A DNA stretch of 32,135 bases from Seonamhaeicola maritimus (GTDB lineage: Bacteria; Bacteroidota; Bacteroidia; Flavobacteriales; Flavobacteriaceae), in NCBI RefSeq assembly GCF_008056315.1, contig NZ_VRKQ01000014.1:1-32135 (forward strand). Reading direction: 5' to 3'. Position 1 is the stretch's first letter, and each line of letters begins with the position of its first letter. The notes below the pieces were generated by a model that worked only from the letters and a program-made list of their open reading frames with translations, did no database searches and was not told where the DNA came from. Shown piece by piece: positions 9,615 through 17,343 of the stretch. A program made the translations under genes and the position numbers.

Positions 9615-10613
9615 ATGCAAAAAATCACTAAAGAAACATACCTGAAGTGGTATGAGGATATGCTGTTTTGGAGAAAGTTTGAAGACAAACTTGCAGCAGT
9701 TTATATACAACAAAAAGTTAGAGGATTTCTACATTTATATAACGGTCAAGAAGCTGTGTTAGCTGGTGCTTTGCATGCTATGGATTTGACCAAAGATAAA
9801 ATGATAACAGCCTATAGAAATCACGTACAGCCAATTGGTATGGGGGAAGACCCTAAGCGTGTAATGGCAGAGTTATATGGTAAAGTAACCGGTACCTCTA
9901 AGGGTATGGGTGGTTCTATGCATATATTTTCTAAAGAACACCGTTTTTATGGAGGTCACGGTATTGTTGGTGGTCAGATTCCATTAGGAGCAGGAATTGC
10001 TTTTGGTGATAAGTACCATGGAAGCGATGCTGTAACCCTTTGTTGTTTTGGTGATGGAGCTGCAAGACAGGGATCACTTCACGAAACATTTAACTTGGCA
10101 ATGCTTTGGAATATTCCTGTTGTTTTTGTTTGTGAAAATAATGGCTATGCTATGGGAACATCTGTTGAGCGTACTGCAAACCACGATGATATTTGGAAAT
10201 TAGGTTTAGGCTATGAAATGCCTTCTGCTCCGGTTGATGGAATGAATCCGGTAAAAGTAGCTGAAGCTTTTGATGAAGCTATTCAGAGAGCAAGAAAAGG
10301 TGGCGGACCATCATTTTTAGAATTAAAAACTTACCGTTATAGAGGACATTCAATGAGTGATGCTCAACATTATAGGACTAAAGATGAGGTTGAAGAGTAT
10401 AAGAAAATAGATCCTATTACTCAAGTGAAAGACGTAATTCTTGAAAAGAAGTACGCTACGGAAGATGAGATTAAAGCAATTGACAAGGCTGTAAAAGAAA
10501 AGGTTGCAGAATGTGAAAAATTTGCAGAAGAATCTCCATTCCCTGAAGTACAACAATTATATGATATGGTGTACGAACAAGAAGATTATCCATTTATACA
10601 ACACAAAATATAG
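9615..10613 (+). CDS. pdhA: Pyruvate dehydrogenase E1 component subunit alpha
   Basis: The 332-residue protein is the thiamine-diphosphate-binding alpha subunit of the E1 decarboxylase, acting in the cytosolic pyruvate dehydrogenase complex that makes acetyl-CoA. The cofactor motif runs from GDGAARQGS (from about residue 136) to CENNGYAMG (from about 173). Substrate and loop elements are GGHGIVGGQIPLGAG and YRGHSMSDAQHYRTK. The frame is open upstream to a possible start at 9519, but the ATG at 9615 gives the usual N-terminus (QKITKETYLKWYEDML) and lies just after a good promoter. It is followed by the E2 gene after 3 bases. The beta subunit gene is not here; in many flavobacteria it is elsewhere on the chromosome. 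Confidence 0.95.
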   Translation: MQKITKETYLKWYEDMLFWRKFEDKLAAVYIQQKVRGFLHLYNGQEAVLAGALHAMDLTKDKMITAYRNHVQPIGMGEDPKRVMAELYGKVTGTSKGMGGSMHIFSKEHRFYGGHGIVGGQIPLGAGIAFGDKYHGSDAVTLCCFGDGAARQGSLHETFNLAMLWNIPVVFVCENNGYAMGTSVERTANHDDIWKLGLGYEMPSAPVDGMNPVKVAEAFDEAIQRARKGGGPSFLELKTYRYRGHSMSDAQHYRTKDEVEEYKKIDPITQVKDVILEKKYATEDEIKAIDKAVKEKVAECEKFAEESPFPEVQQLYDMVYEQEDYPFIQHKI

Positions 10614-10616
10614 ACT

Positions 10617-12242
10617 ATGGCAATAGTAGTAAATATGCCGCGATTAAGTGATACCATGGAAGAAGGTACGGTTGCGGCTTGGTTAAAAAAAGTTGGAGAT
10701 AAGATTGAAGAAGGTGACATTTTAGCTGAAATTGAAACGGATAAAGCCACTATGGAGTTTGAGTCTTTCAATGAAGGGACTTTACTTCATATAGGTGTAC
10801 AGGAAGGAGAGACCACTAAAGTAGATGAGCTTTTGGCTGTAATAGGAGAAGAAGGAGAAGATATTTCAGCGATATTAAACGGAGGAGGGACACCTGATTC
10901 TGAGACTAAAGAAGAAGTTCCTGCTACTGCAGAATCTAATGATGCTGCTCCTGTTGTTGAAGAAAAGCAAGAAGAAGCTGCTAAGGTTGATTTGCCTGAA
11001 GGTGTTATAGTTGTTACTATGCCACGTTTAAGTGATACCATGGAAGAAGGAACCGTAGCACTTTGGATTAAGAAAGTAGGTGATGCTGTTGAAGAAGGTG
11101 ATATTTTAGCGGAAATTGAAACAGATAAAGCTACTATGGAGTTTGAATCGTTCCAGTCAGGAACCTTACTTCATATTGGTTTACAAGAAGGTGAATCTGC
11201 TAGGGTAGATGAGCTTTTAGCTATTATTGGGCCTGCAGGAACAGATGTTTCAGCGGTGGCTGCCAACTTCAAAGTGGTTGCCAGTGCAGAGGCTCCTAAA
11301 GCAGAAGATCCTAAAGTTGAGACTCCTAAGGCAGAAGCACCAAAAGCTGAGCCTAAAAAAGAAGCTAAACCAAAAAAGCCAGTTAAAGGAGAAAGAGTAT
11401 TTGTATCTCCATTAGCTAAGAAAATGGCTGAAGAAAGAGGTATTAATTTATCTCATATTACTGGTACAGGTGAGAACGGACGTATTGTTAAATTTGATAT
11501 AGAAAATTTTGTTCCTGGTTCTGGAGCTGGTACTGTTGGTAAATTTGTCCCAACAGGTCAAGAAGATTTTGAAGATATTCCAAATTCTCAAATGCGTAAG
11601 GCTATAGCAAGATCATTAACCAAATCTAAATTCTCTGCACCTCATTACTACTTAGCGGTTGAATTTGATATGGATAATGCTATTACTTTCCGTAAGCAAT
11701 TTAACTCCATTCCTGATACTAAAATATCATTTAATGATATGGTAGTGAAAGCATGTGCTTTAGCTTTAAAAGAGCATCCTCAAGTAAACTCTCAGTGGTT
11801 TGATGATAAAATGCGCTTAAACAATCATGTACATATTGGTGTAGCTGTTGCCGTACCAGATGGATTAGTGGTTCCTGTAGTGCGTTTTACAAACGAACAA
11901 TCTCTACCACAAATTGGTGCTGAGGTTAAAGAATTAGCTGGAAAGGCAAGAAACAAAAAATTAACACCAGATGAAATGTCTGGTAGCACATTTACAGTTT
12001 CAAATTTAGGTATGTTTGGAATAGATTATTTTACATCAATTATCAATCAACCAAATTCAGCTATCCTTTCGGTTGGAGCTATTGTTCAAAAACCGGTTGT
12101 TAAAGAAGGTCAGATTGTAGTTGGTAATACCATGAAGTTGACCTTAGCTTGTGATCACAGAACAGTTGACGGGGCAACAGGTGCTCAATTCCTTCAAACA
12201 TTAAAAGGATATATTGAAAATCCAGTAACTATGTTAGTTTAA
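10617..12242 (+). CDS. pdhC: Pyruvate dehydrogenase E2, dihydrolipoyllysine acetyltransferase
   Basis: The 541-residue protein forms the complex core and transfers acetyl groups from the lipoyl arm to CoA. The order is lipoyl domain 1 (about 1-80, lipoyl-lysine Lys43 in TDKATMEFE), an acidic linker, lipoyl domain 2 (about 129-208, Lys171 in the same motif), a Lys/Pro/Ala/Glu-rich flexible linker (225-257), the peripheral-subunit-binding domain (about 261-297, FVSPLAKKMAEERGI), and the catalytic domain ending with DHRTVDG, with His514 and Asp518 as active-site residues. The two lipoyl domains are close copies even at the DNA level. The start is 3 bases after the pdhA stop, so the genes are co-transcribed. 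Confidence 0.95.
   Translation: MAIVVNMPRLSDTMEEGTVAAWLKKVGDKIEEGDILAEIETDKATMEFESFNEGTLLHIGVQEGETTKVDELLAVIGEEGEDISAILNGGGTPDSETKEEVPATAESNDAAPVVEEKQEEAAKVDLPEGVIVVTMPRLSDTMEEGTVALWIKKVGDAVEEGDILAEIETDKATMEFESFQSGTLLHIGLQEGESARVDELLAIIGPAGTDVSAVAANFKVVASAEAPKAEDPKVETPKAEAPKAEPKKEAKPKKPVKGERVFVSPLAKKMAEERGINLSHITGTGENGRIVKFDIENFVPGSGAGTVGKFVPTGQEDFEDIPNSQMRKAIARSLTKSKFSAPHYYLAVEFDMDNAITFRKQFNSIPDTKISFNDMVVKACALALKEHPQVNSQWFDDKMRLNNHVHIGVAVAVPDGLVVPVVRFTNEQSLPQIGAEVKELAGKARNKKLTPDEMSGSTFTVSNLGMFGIDYFTSIINQPNSAILSVGAIVQKPVVKEGQIVVGNTMKLTLACDHRTVDGATGAQFLQTLKGYIENPVTMLV
10635..10856 (+). repeat. Lipoyl-domain repeat, copy 1 (in pdhC)
   Basis: This segment codes for the first lipoyl domain and is repeated 384 bases downstream at 11019-11240. 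Both copies encode MPRLSDTMEEGTVA and EIETDKATMEFESF; the differences are mostly at third codon positions. It is an in-frame domain duplication. Confidence 0.85.
11019..11240 (+). repeat. Lipoyl-domain repeat, copy 2 (in pdhC)
   Basis: This is the second copy of the lipoyl-domain coding segment described at 10635-10856. The start of the motif is nearly identical in bases (for example TTAAGTGATACCATGGAAGA in both). Confidence 0.85.
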
Positions 12243-12275
12243 CAAATATTTCGCTTTGCGAAAATCAAAATAATT

Positions 12276-12308
12276 AAAAACCTGTTTCATTTGAAACAGG
12301 TTTTTTTT
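12276..12308. terminator. Bidirectional terminator between pdhC and the AraC-type gene
   Basis: CCTGTTTCA (12281-12289) pairs with TGAAACAGG (12292-12300), extended by AAAAA (12276-12280) against T8 (12301-12308). With A-runs on one side and T-runs on the other it can work on both strands. The minus-strand AraC-type gene ends right at its edge (stop 12307-12309). A small extra hairpin (TTTCGC and GCGAAA, 12249-12263) precedes it. Confidence 0.85.
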
Positions 12309-13089
12309 ATGTGTGTTGTTGAAGATATTTTGATGGTAAAATGTCAAACTTGTCTTTAAAGCATTTACTAAAATGTCCCGCATTTGCAAAACCAGTCTGT
12401 TTAGCCACGTCCATTATTTTTCCTTTTCTAAAATGCATTAAATGCATGGCTTTGTTTAAGCGATAATTTCTGATAAAACTGCTTAAAGGCATTCCTGTTA
12501 AAGACATCATTTTCCTATATACTTGCGATTTTGAATAACCTAGTGGAATTGAAACATCATCTAAACAGAAAGTTGGATTATTCCATATAGTCTCTATATA
12601 ATCCATTGTCTTCGTTAGGAAGGAAGACTCTGAAGCTTTTAAGGTTCTGAAATGGTCTTTATTGATAAAGGCATTTTTGTTCTCTTTTTGATAGTCTTCT
12701 TTAACACTTGCTTCAATCACAATTTGATCTTTCACTATTTCACACATTCTTGTTGCTAAAGTGATCCCATTACCATTCCCTGTTTCAGTCGCAATGCCAA
12801 TTTTTAAGCGTCTTATTGACTTATCAAATTTTGGGGTTATATACTTAAAATTATATTGAAGTTTTATAGCACATAAAATAGTATCTGTTACTTGGTTAAA
12901 TGAAACTTTGTAGGTATTGTCATTATGATTAATAACTTCACCATTAAACTTACTCAATACTTTAGAAATGCCATTATGAAGTTTCTGGGTAAATAAATTG
13001 AATTGATTTGCCTCCAGTCTGTGTAAATAATCACTGGTTTCAATAACCATGATATATGTAGCTTGTAAGTTCATAGTATATACTTTCAA
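12307..13089 (-). CDS. AraC-family regulator with degenerate nucleotide-cyclase-like N-terminal domain
   Basis: The 260-residue protein has two parts. Residues about 165-260 are an AraC/XylS-type double helix-turn-helix: DDVSIPLGYSKSQVYRKM, then a second motif with MDVAKQTGFANAGHFSKCF and FDILPSKY. Residues about 11-110 follow the pattern of a class III adenylate/guanylate cyclase domain: a short strand (YIMVIETSDY), a helix, FNGEVINHNDNTYKVSF, a helix with AIKLQYN, then RLKIGIATETG. The metal-binding aspartate and GDG-type motif are altered, so it is probably a sensor or dimerisation domain, not an enzyme. The cyclase link is by pattern and is inference; the AraC part is clear. Met6 (13074) is an alternative start. 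Target genes are unknown; the divergent M28 operon is one candidate. Confidence 0.8.
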   Translation of the reverse strand: MKVYTMNLQATYIMVIETSDYLHRLEANQFNLFTQKLHNGISKVLSKFNGEVINHNDNTYKVSFNQVTDTILCAIKLQYNFKYITPKFDKSIRRLKIGIATETGNGNGITLATRMCEIVKDQIVIEASVKEDYQKENKNAFINKDHFRTLKASESSFLTKTMDYIETIWNNPTFCLDDVSIPLGYSKSQVYRKMMSLTGMPLSSFIRNYRLNKAMHLMHFRKGKIMDVAKQTGFANAGHFSKCFKDKFDILPSKYLQQHT

Positions 13090-13159
13090 GGCACTTCTAC
13101 AATTTAATGATTTTTAAGGAATTAGGAAAGTGTTTTCAGCATGGTTTTGTCAAAGTCAT

Positions 13160-13206
13160 AAATAATTAAGTGTTAAAGCTGTTTTAAATGAAACAGGTTT
13201 TTTTAT
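13160..13206 (+). repeat. Second terminator-like sequence, similar to 12268-12310
   Basis: AAATAATTAA (13160-13169) and TGAAACAGG plus seven T (13189-13204) repeat the same elements found at 12268-12277 and 12292-12308, in the same orientation and with nearly the same spacing (29 against 24 bases). CTGTTT (13179-13184) pairs with AAACAG (13191-13196). It lies 25 bases before the M28 gene start, where a terminator is unexpected. TATCTTTA (13204-13211) might instead be a -7 box. Confidence 0.55.
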
Positions 13207-13231
13207 CTTTAAAATTTTAAGAATAAGATTC

Positions 13232-14245
13232 ATGTATAAAACATTATTATTAGTACTTACGGTTTTATTAACAACTTGTGTAAAACCAAAATCTAATCAA
13301 TCAAGTAACAATGACTCAGGTGCTTCAGAAACTTCAGTTCCATCTCAAAATATTAGTTCAAAAGAAAAAGAAATAACTTTAGAGGAGAGTATAAAATCTA
13401 GTATGGAGTATTTAGCTTCGGACGAATTAGAAGGCAGAAGTACAGGTACAAATGGAATAGAAAAAGCAGCAATTTTTATCGAGGCTTTCTTCAAAAAGAA
13501 TGACGTGAAACCGTATTTTACTACGTATAGAGATAGCTTTAAAATTAAAAAAATAGTTGGATATAATGTGGTGGGATTGGTAGAAGGTAATGACCCAAAA
13601 CTTAAGGATGAATATGTGATTCTTGGGGCTCATTATGACCATATAGAGTTTCAAAAAGCAATAAATGGAGATTCAATAGCAAATGGAGCAAATGATGATG
13701 CCTCTGGAACAGTTGCTGTTATGGAATGGGCAAAACATTTTGCGAAAAGTAAAAGCAACAAACGCAGTATATTGTTTACCCTTTATGCTGCAGAAGAAAT
13801 GGGATTAAAGGGGTCTCAGAATTTGGCGAAAAGGTTGAAAAAAGAAAAGCTAAATCTGTATACAATGATTAATTTTGAAATGATTGGTGTGCCTCGGGCA
13901 AAGGATCAAATAATGGCTTATGTAACTGGTTATGAAAAATCCAATATTTCGGAAATGTTTAACGAATATGCAGGTTCAGAAATTGTTGGTTTTTTTTCAG
14001 ATGCAAAAGCTTATAGTTTGTTTATGAGATCTGATAACTATCCGTTTTATCAACAGTTTGGAATTCCGGCTCATGCTATTTCCACATTTGATTTTACAAA
14101 CTTTGATTATTATCATCATGTTGATGATGAGGTAGATAAATTGGATTATACTCATATGACTAATTTTATAAATAGTATGATTCCTGCTATTGAAGGAATG
14201 ACTATTAGTGAATCCAAAGAAATTAAAATGAATAATGACAAGTAA
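13232..14245 (+). CDS. M28-family zinc metallopeptidase, lipoprotein
   Basis: The 337-residue protein has a lipoprotein signal with Cys16 (VLLTTC), followed by a Ser/Asn-rich spacer, so it is predicted to sit in the envelope. The rest is an M28 aminopeptidase-like domain: LGAHYDHIE (His134), GANDDASGT (Asp155), YAAEEMGL (Glu188/Glu189), INFEMIG (Glu216) and DYYHHVDDEVD (metal His near 313). These are the two-zinc ligands and general base in the usual order, so it is probably active. The natural substrate cannot be told; peptide fragments are the default. It is the first gene of a tight operon: the SDR gene starts inside its last codons (11-base overlap). Confidence 0.88.
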   Translation: MYKTLLLVLTVLLTTCVKPKSNQSSNNDSGASETSVPSQNISSKEKEITLEESIKSSMEYLASDELEGRSTGTNGIEKAAIFIEAFFKKNDVKPYFTTYRDSFKIKKIVGYNVVGLVEGNDPKLKDEYVILGAHYDHIEFQKAINGDSIANGANDDASGTVAVMEWAKHFAKSKSNKRSILFTLYAAEEMGLKGSQNLAKRLKKEKLNLYTMINFEMIGVPRAKDQIMAYVTGYEKSNISEMFNEYAGSEIVGFFSDAKAYSLFMRSDNYPFYQQFGIPAHAISTFDFTNFDYYHHVDDEVDKLDYTHMTNFINSMIPAIEGMTISESKEIKMNNDK

Positions 14246-14921
14246 AAACATCATAATTACAGGAACCAGCAGAGGGATTGGTTTTGAATTGGTAAAACTT
14301 TTTTCAGGTACTGGACATAATGTATTGGCATTATCTAGAAATGAAAAACCTATATCTAATTTAGGCTTAAATAATGTAACCACTTTTTCTTTCGATTTGA
14401 ATAATCCCTTAGATTATAAACGTGTTGAAACTTTTATAGAACTAAAGTTTAAAAAAGTTGATGTTTTAGTCAACAATGCGGGGACACTTTTAAATAAACC
14501 TTTTTCACAAACCAATATTAAAGATTTTGAACAAGTTTATAGAACCAATGTCTTTGGTGTTTCTGAAATGATTAGAACTTGTTTGCCATTTATGAAAAAA
14601 GAAAGCCATGTAGTGACAATTAGTTCTATGGGAGGCGTACAGGGAAGTATGAAGTTTCCAGGTTTGTCGGCGTATAGTTCTAGTAAAGCCGCTGTAATTA
14701 CATTAACTGAATTACTTGCAGAGGAGTATAAAGAAACTGGTCCAAGTTTTAATGTGTTAGCATTAGGAGCTGTTCAAACCGAAATGTTAGAAGAAGCGTT
14801 TCCAGGTTATCAAGCTCCAATAACTGCTTTAGAAATGGCACAATATATTTATGATTTTTCGCTAACTGGCAACAAATATTATAACGGTAAATTGCTACAA
14901 GTTTCTAATTCTACTCCTTAA
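14235..14921 (+). CDS. SDR-family NAD(P)-dependent oxidoreductase
   Basis: The 228-residue protein is a classical short-chain dehydrogenase/reductase. It shows TGTSRGIG (residues 10-17) for the dinucleotide, VLVNNAG (about 77-83), the catalytic serine in ISSMGG and the YSSSK active-site tyrosine and lysine. It is cytosolic, with no signal peptide. The ATG overlaps the end of the M28 gene by 11 bases, indicating translational coupling, and the HAD gene begins 3 bases after its stop. The substrate cannot be deduced. It is not closely similar to the two C-factor-like SDRs at 19.2 and 24.3 kb. Confidence 0.88.
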   Translation: MTSKNIIITGTSRGIGFELVKLFSGTGHNVLALSRNEKPISNLGLNNVTTFSFDLNNPLDYKRVETFIELKFKKVDVLVNNAGTLLNKPFSQTNIKDFEQVYRTNVFGVSEMIRTCLPFMKKESHVVTISSMGGVQGSMKFPGLSAYSSSKAAVITLTELLAEEYKETGPSFNVLALGAVQTEMLEEAFPGYQAPITALEMAQYIYDFSLTGNKYYNGKLLQVSNSTP

Positions 14922-14924
14922 ATT

Positions 14925-15560
14925 ATGAGCAAATACAAGTGTGTCATCTTTGATTGCGATGGTGTTTTAATTGACAGCGAATCTATTGCTATAGGAGTAT
15001 TGGTTGATATGGCCAATGAATTGGGAGCCAATATGAACTTTAAGGAATCTTTGATTAATCTAAAGGGAAAGTCTTTAAACTCCTGTATGGAGCTTATTTC
15101 GAACTTAGTAGGTAAACCATTGTCCGACGATTTCGAACAAAAGTATCGAGCTAATACCTTTGAAACTTTTAAAAAGGAAATTAAACCTATAAAAGGTATT
15201 AAAGAAGTTCTCGATAATATTGATTTACCATTTTGTGTAGCTTCTAGTGGACCAGAAAATAAAATTAGGCTCAATTTAGGAGTAACTGGTTTACTGCCAT
15301 ATTTTGGTGACAAAATTTTTAGTTGCTACCAAATCCAAAAATGGAAACCAGACCCGGATATCTTTCTTTGGGCCGCCAAAGAAATGGGATTTAGTCCCAG
15401 TGAATGTTTGGTAGTTGAAGATAGTGTTTCCGGTGTAAAAGCTGCCAAGACAGGTGGTTTTGATGTATTTGGCTATACGGAACATGATTATAAAGATGAA
15501 TTAAAACAGTATGCTACCAAAACATTTAGTTCTATGGATAGCCTATTAAAAATAATTTGA
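14925..15560 (+). CDS. HAD-superfamily (subfamily IA) hydrolase, phosphatase or beta-phosphoglucomutase-like
   Basis: The 211-residue cytosolic protein has all four HAD motifs: FDCDGVLIDSE (nucleophile Asp10, acid Asp12), VASSGP (motif II serine), KWKPDPDIF (motif III lysine), and VVEDSVSGVKAA (motif IV acids). A helical cap with LKGKSLNSC lies between motifs I and II, as in the beta-phosphoglucomutase and sugar-phosphatase group. Its place three genes upstream of a mannose-1-phosphate guanylyltransferase suggests a sugar phosphate substrate, but this is inference. It is in an operon with 3 bases to the gene before and 47 bases to the chosen start after. Confidence 0.87.
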   Translation: MSKYKCVIFDCDGVLIDSESIAIGVLVDMANELGANMNFKESLINLKGKSLNSCMELISNLVGKPLSDDFEQKYRANTFETFKKEIKPIKGIKEVLDNIDLPFCVASSGPENKIRLNLGVTGLLPYFGDKIFSCYQIQKWKPDPDIFLWAAKEMGFSPSECLVVEDSVSGVKAAKTGGFDVFGYTEHDYKDELKQYATKTFSSMDSLLKII

Positions 15561-15607
15561 CATTTAAGGTTTCGTTTAATACAAAGATTAGCGGTATTTT
15601 AGCAGAA

Positions 15608-16216
15608 ATGCATAGCCTACTTCAAACTTATATTCCAGAATTTGCTATCACTAAGGTTTTAGAACTTTTAGAGCATGATAGTTTGGTTGTTAAATTAAAA
15701 AAGGAGCGTAAAACCCGTCACGGAGATTATAGATCTTTGCCTAATGGGAAACATCAAATAACGATTAACTCTAACCTAAATCAATATCGATTTTTAATAA
15801 CCCTTATTCATGAGATTGCTCATTTTGAGGCTTACAAATCTTACGGAAGGTTTATTAAACCACATGGTTTAGAGTGGAAAAGAACCTTTCAACGTTTAAT
15901 ATTACCATTTTTAAATCCTAATGTTTTTCCTAAGGAATTATTACCGTTGTTAGCAAATCATTTTAAAAATCCTAAAGCAAGTAGTGATACAGATGCTAAA
16001 TTATCATTTGCTTTAAAGCAATTTGATGAACCTAATGATAAAACATTTATTTTTGAAGTACCATTTGGAGGTATGTTTAAACTCTACAATGGTAAAGTTT
16101 TTAAAATGGGCAGTAAGAGAGTAAAACGTTTTGAATGTATTGAGTTGAAAACAGGTAAAGTATATCTTTTTAACCCAAATTCGGAAGTTGAATTATTAGA
16201 AAAAATTTATGAATAA
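15608..16216 (+). CDS. SprT-like zinc-binding protein
   Basis: The protein has about 202 residues from the chosen ATG. An HEIAH motif (HExxH) followed by a third histidine in PHGLEWKRTF marks a SprT/Spartan-like zincin domain, and the N-terminal RKTRHGDYRSL segment is usual for the flavobacterial family. SprT-like domains in Spartan degrade DNA-bound proteins; the bacterial members are mostly uncharacterised, so I give no function. The frame is open to a TTG at 15557 that would overlap the HAD gene by 4 bases; the ATG at 15608 (MHSLLQTYIPE) fits the family N-terminus better. The end overlaps the next gene by 8 bases. Confidence 0.82.
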   Translation: MHSLLQTYIPEFAITKVLELLEHDSLVVKLKKERKTRHGDYRSLPNGKHQITINSNLNQYRFLITLIHEIAHFEAYKSYGRFIKPHGLEWKRTFQRLILPFLNPNVFPKELLPLLANHFKNPKASSDTDAKLSFALKQFDEPNDKTFIFEVPFGGMFKLYNGKVFKMGSKRVKRFECIELKTGKVYLFNPNSEVELLEKIYE

Positions 16217-17282
16217 AGATTATTACGCCATATTAATGGCAGGCGGAATTGGTACTAGATTTTGGCCGGTAAGTACGCCAGATTTCCCTAAACAGTTTCA
16301 TGATATGTTGGGGACTGGAGATACATTAATTCAGAAAACCTTTCAAAGGCTTTCTAGATTAATTCCAAAAGAGAATATCTTCATTTTAACTAATGAACGC
16401 TATAATGATTTGGTTTTAGAGCAATTACCTGAGGCAGAACAGCGTCAAGTGGTTTTAGAGCCAGCAATGAGAAATACAGCACCTTGCATTTTATATGCTT
16501 CGTTAAAAATTCAAAAGGTAAATCCTGATGCTGTTATGATAGTAGCTCCAAGTGATCATTGGATTGAAGATGAAACAACATTTGCGAAAAACGTACAAAC
16601 TGCTTTTGATTATTGCTCTGAAAATGATGCTTTAATGACATTAGGAATACAGCCTTCATTCCCAAATACAGGGTATGGTTATATTGAGTATGATAAGAAA
16701 TCTTCAGAGGTAATAAAATCGGTAAACCAATTCAAAGAAAAACCGGTTTATGAAGTTGCAAAGCAATACATTGAACAAGGTAACTTTTTATGGAATGCAG
16801 GTATTTTTATGTGGAGTGCCAATTCTGTAATAAATGCATTTAAGAATAATCAACCTGAACTTTATGCTCTTTTTGAAAATGGCATTGAATGTTATAACAC
16901 AAATTCTGAAGATGAGTTTATAAAAGAAAATTATCCGAAAGCCGAAAATATTTCAGTGGATTATGCCTTAATGGAAAAATCAAATAATGTATTTGTAATT
17001 GGTGCTGAATTTGACTGGAATGACCTTGGTACATGGGGAAGTTTATATGATAAATTGGATAAGGACAGTCATAATAATGCCATTTTATACACCAAAAGTT
17101 TAGCTGAAAATGCTGAAGGTAATATCATTAGGGCTCCAAAAGGTAAATTGGTGGTAATTGATGGGTTAAACGATTATATTATTGTTGATCATAATGACAC
17201 ATTACTTATTTACCCTAAGGGTAAAGAGCAAAATATTAAGCAAATACAGCAGCGAATAAAAATGAAGTATGGAACCAGTTAA
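16209..17282 (+). CDS. manC: Mannose-1-phosphate guanylyltransferase
   Basis: The 357-residue cytosolic enzyme should join GTP and mannose-1-phosphate to make GDP-mannose for surface polysaccharide and glycan synthesis. The N-terminus has the nucleotidyltransferase signature LMAGGIGTRFWPVST with PKQF. Further motifs are ILTNERY, APSDHWI, GYGYIEY, the FLWNAGIFMW segment and FDWNDLGTWGSL. There is no C-terminal phosphomannose isomerase domain, so it is the short monofunctional type common in Bacteroidota. It overlaps the SprT-like gene by 8 bases. A DUF389 gene follows after 61 bases. Confidence 0.93.
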   Translation: MNKDYYAILMAGGIGTRFWPVSTPDFPKQFHDMLGTGDTLIQKTFQRLSRLIPKENIFILTNERYNDLVLEQLPEAEQRQVVLEPAMRNTAPCILYASLKIQKVNPDAVMIVAPSDHWIEDETTFAKNVQTAFDYCSENDALMTLGIQPSFPNTGYGYIEYDKKSSEVIKSVNQFKEKPVYEVAKQYIEQGNFLWNAGIFMWSANSVINAFKNNQPELYALFENGIECYNTNSEDEFIKENYPKAENISVDYALMEKSNNVFVIGAEFDWNDLGTWGSLYDKLDKDSHNNAILYTKSLAENAEGNIIRAPKGKLVVIDGLNDYIIVDHNDTLLIYPKGKEQNIKQIQQRIKMKYGTS

Positions 17283-17343
17283 ATGTAACTTTTTCCAAAA
17301 AATATTGTCTATATTGGTGTATTCTAGTTAACCACAAACCTCT

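Noticed and set aside
11280-11390. Short-period repeat rich in CCTAAAGCAGAA-like units
   Set aside because: It codes for the Lys/Pro/Ala/Glu flexible linker of the E2 protein; expected low complexity, not a CRISPR or a VNTR.
13997-14383. 128-codon minus-strand frame
   Set aside because: It spans the end of the M28 gene and the start of the SDR gene in antisense and has no recognisable domain.
14918-15313. 131-codon minus-strand frame
   Set aside because: It is antisense to the HAD gene, whose motifs are intact.
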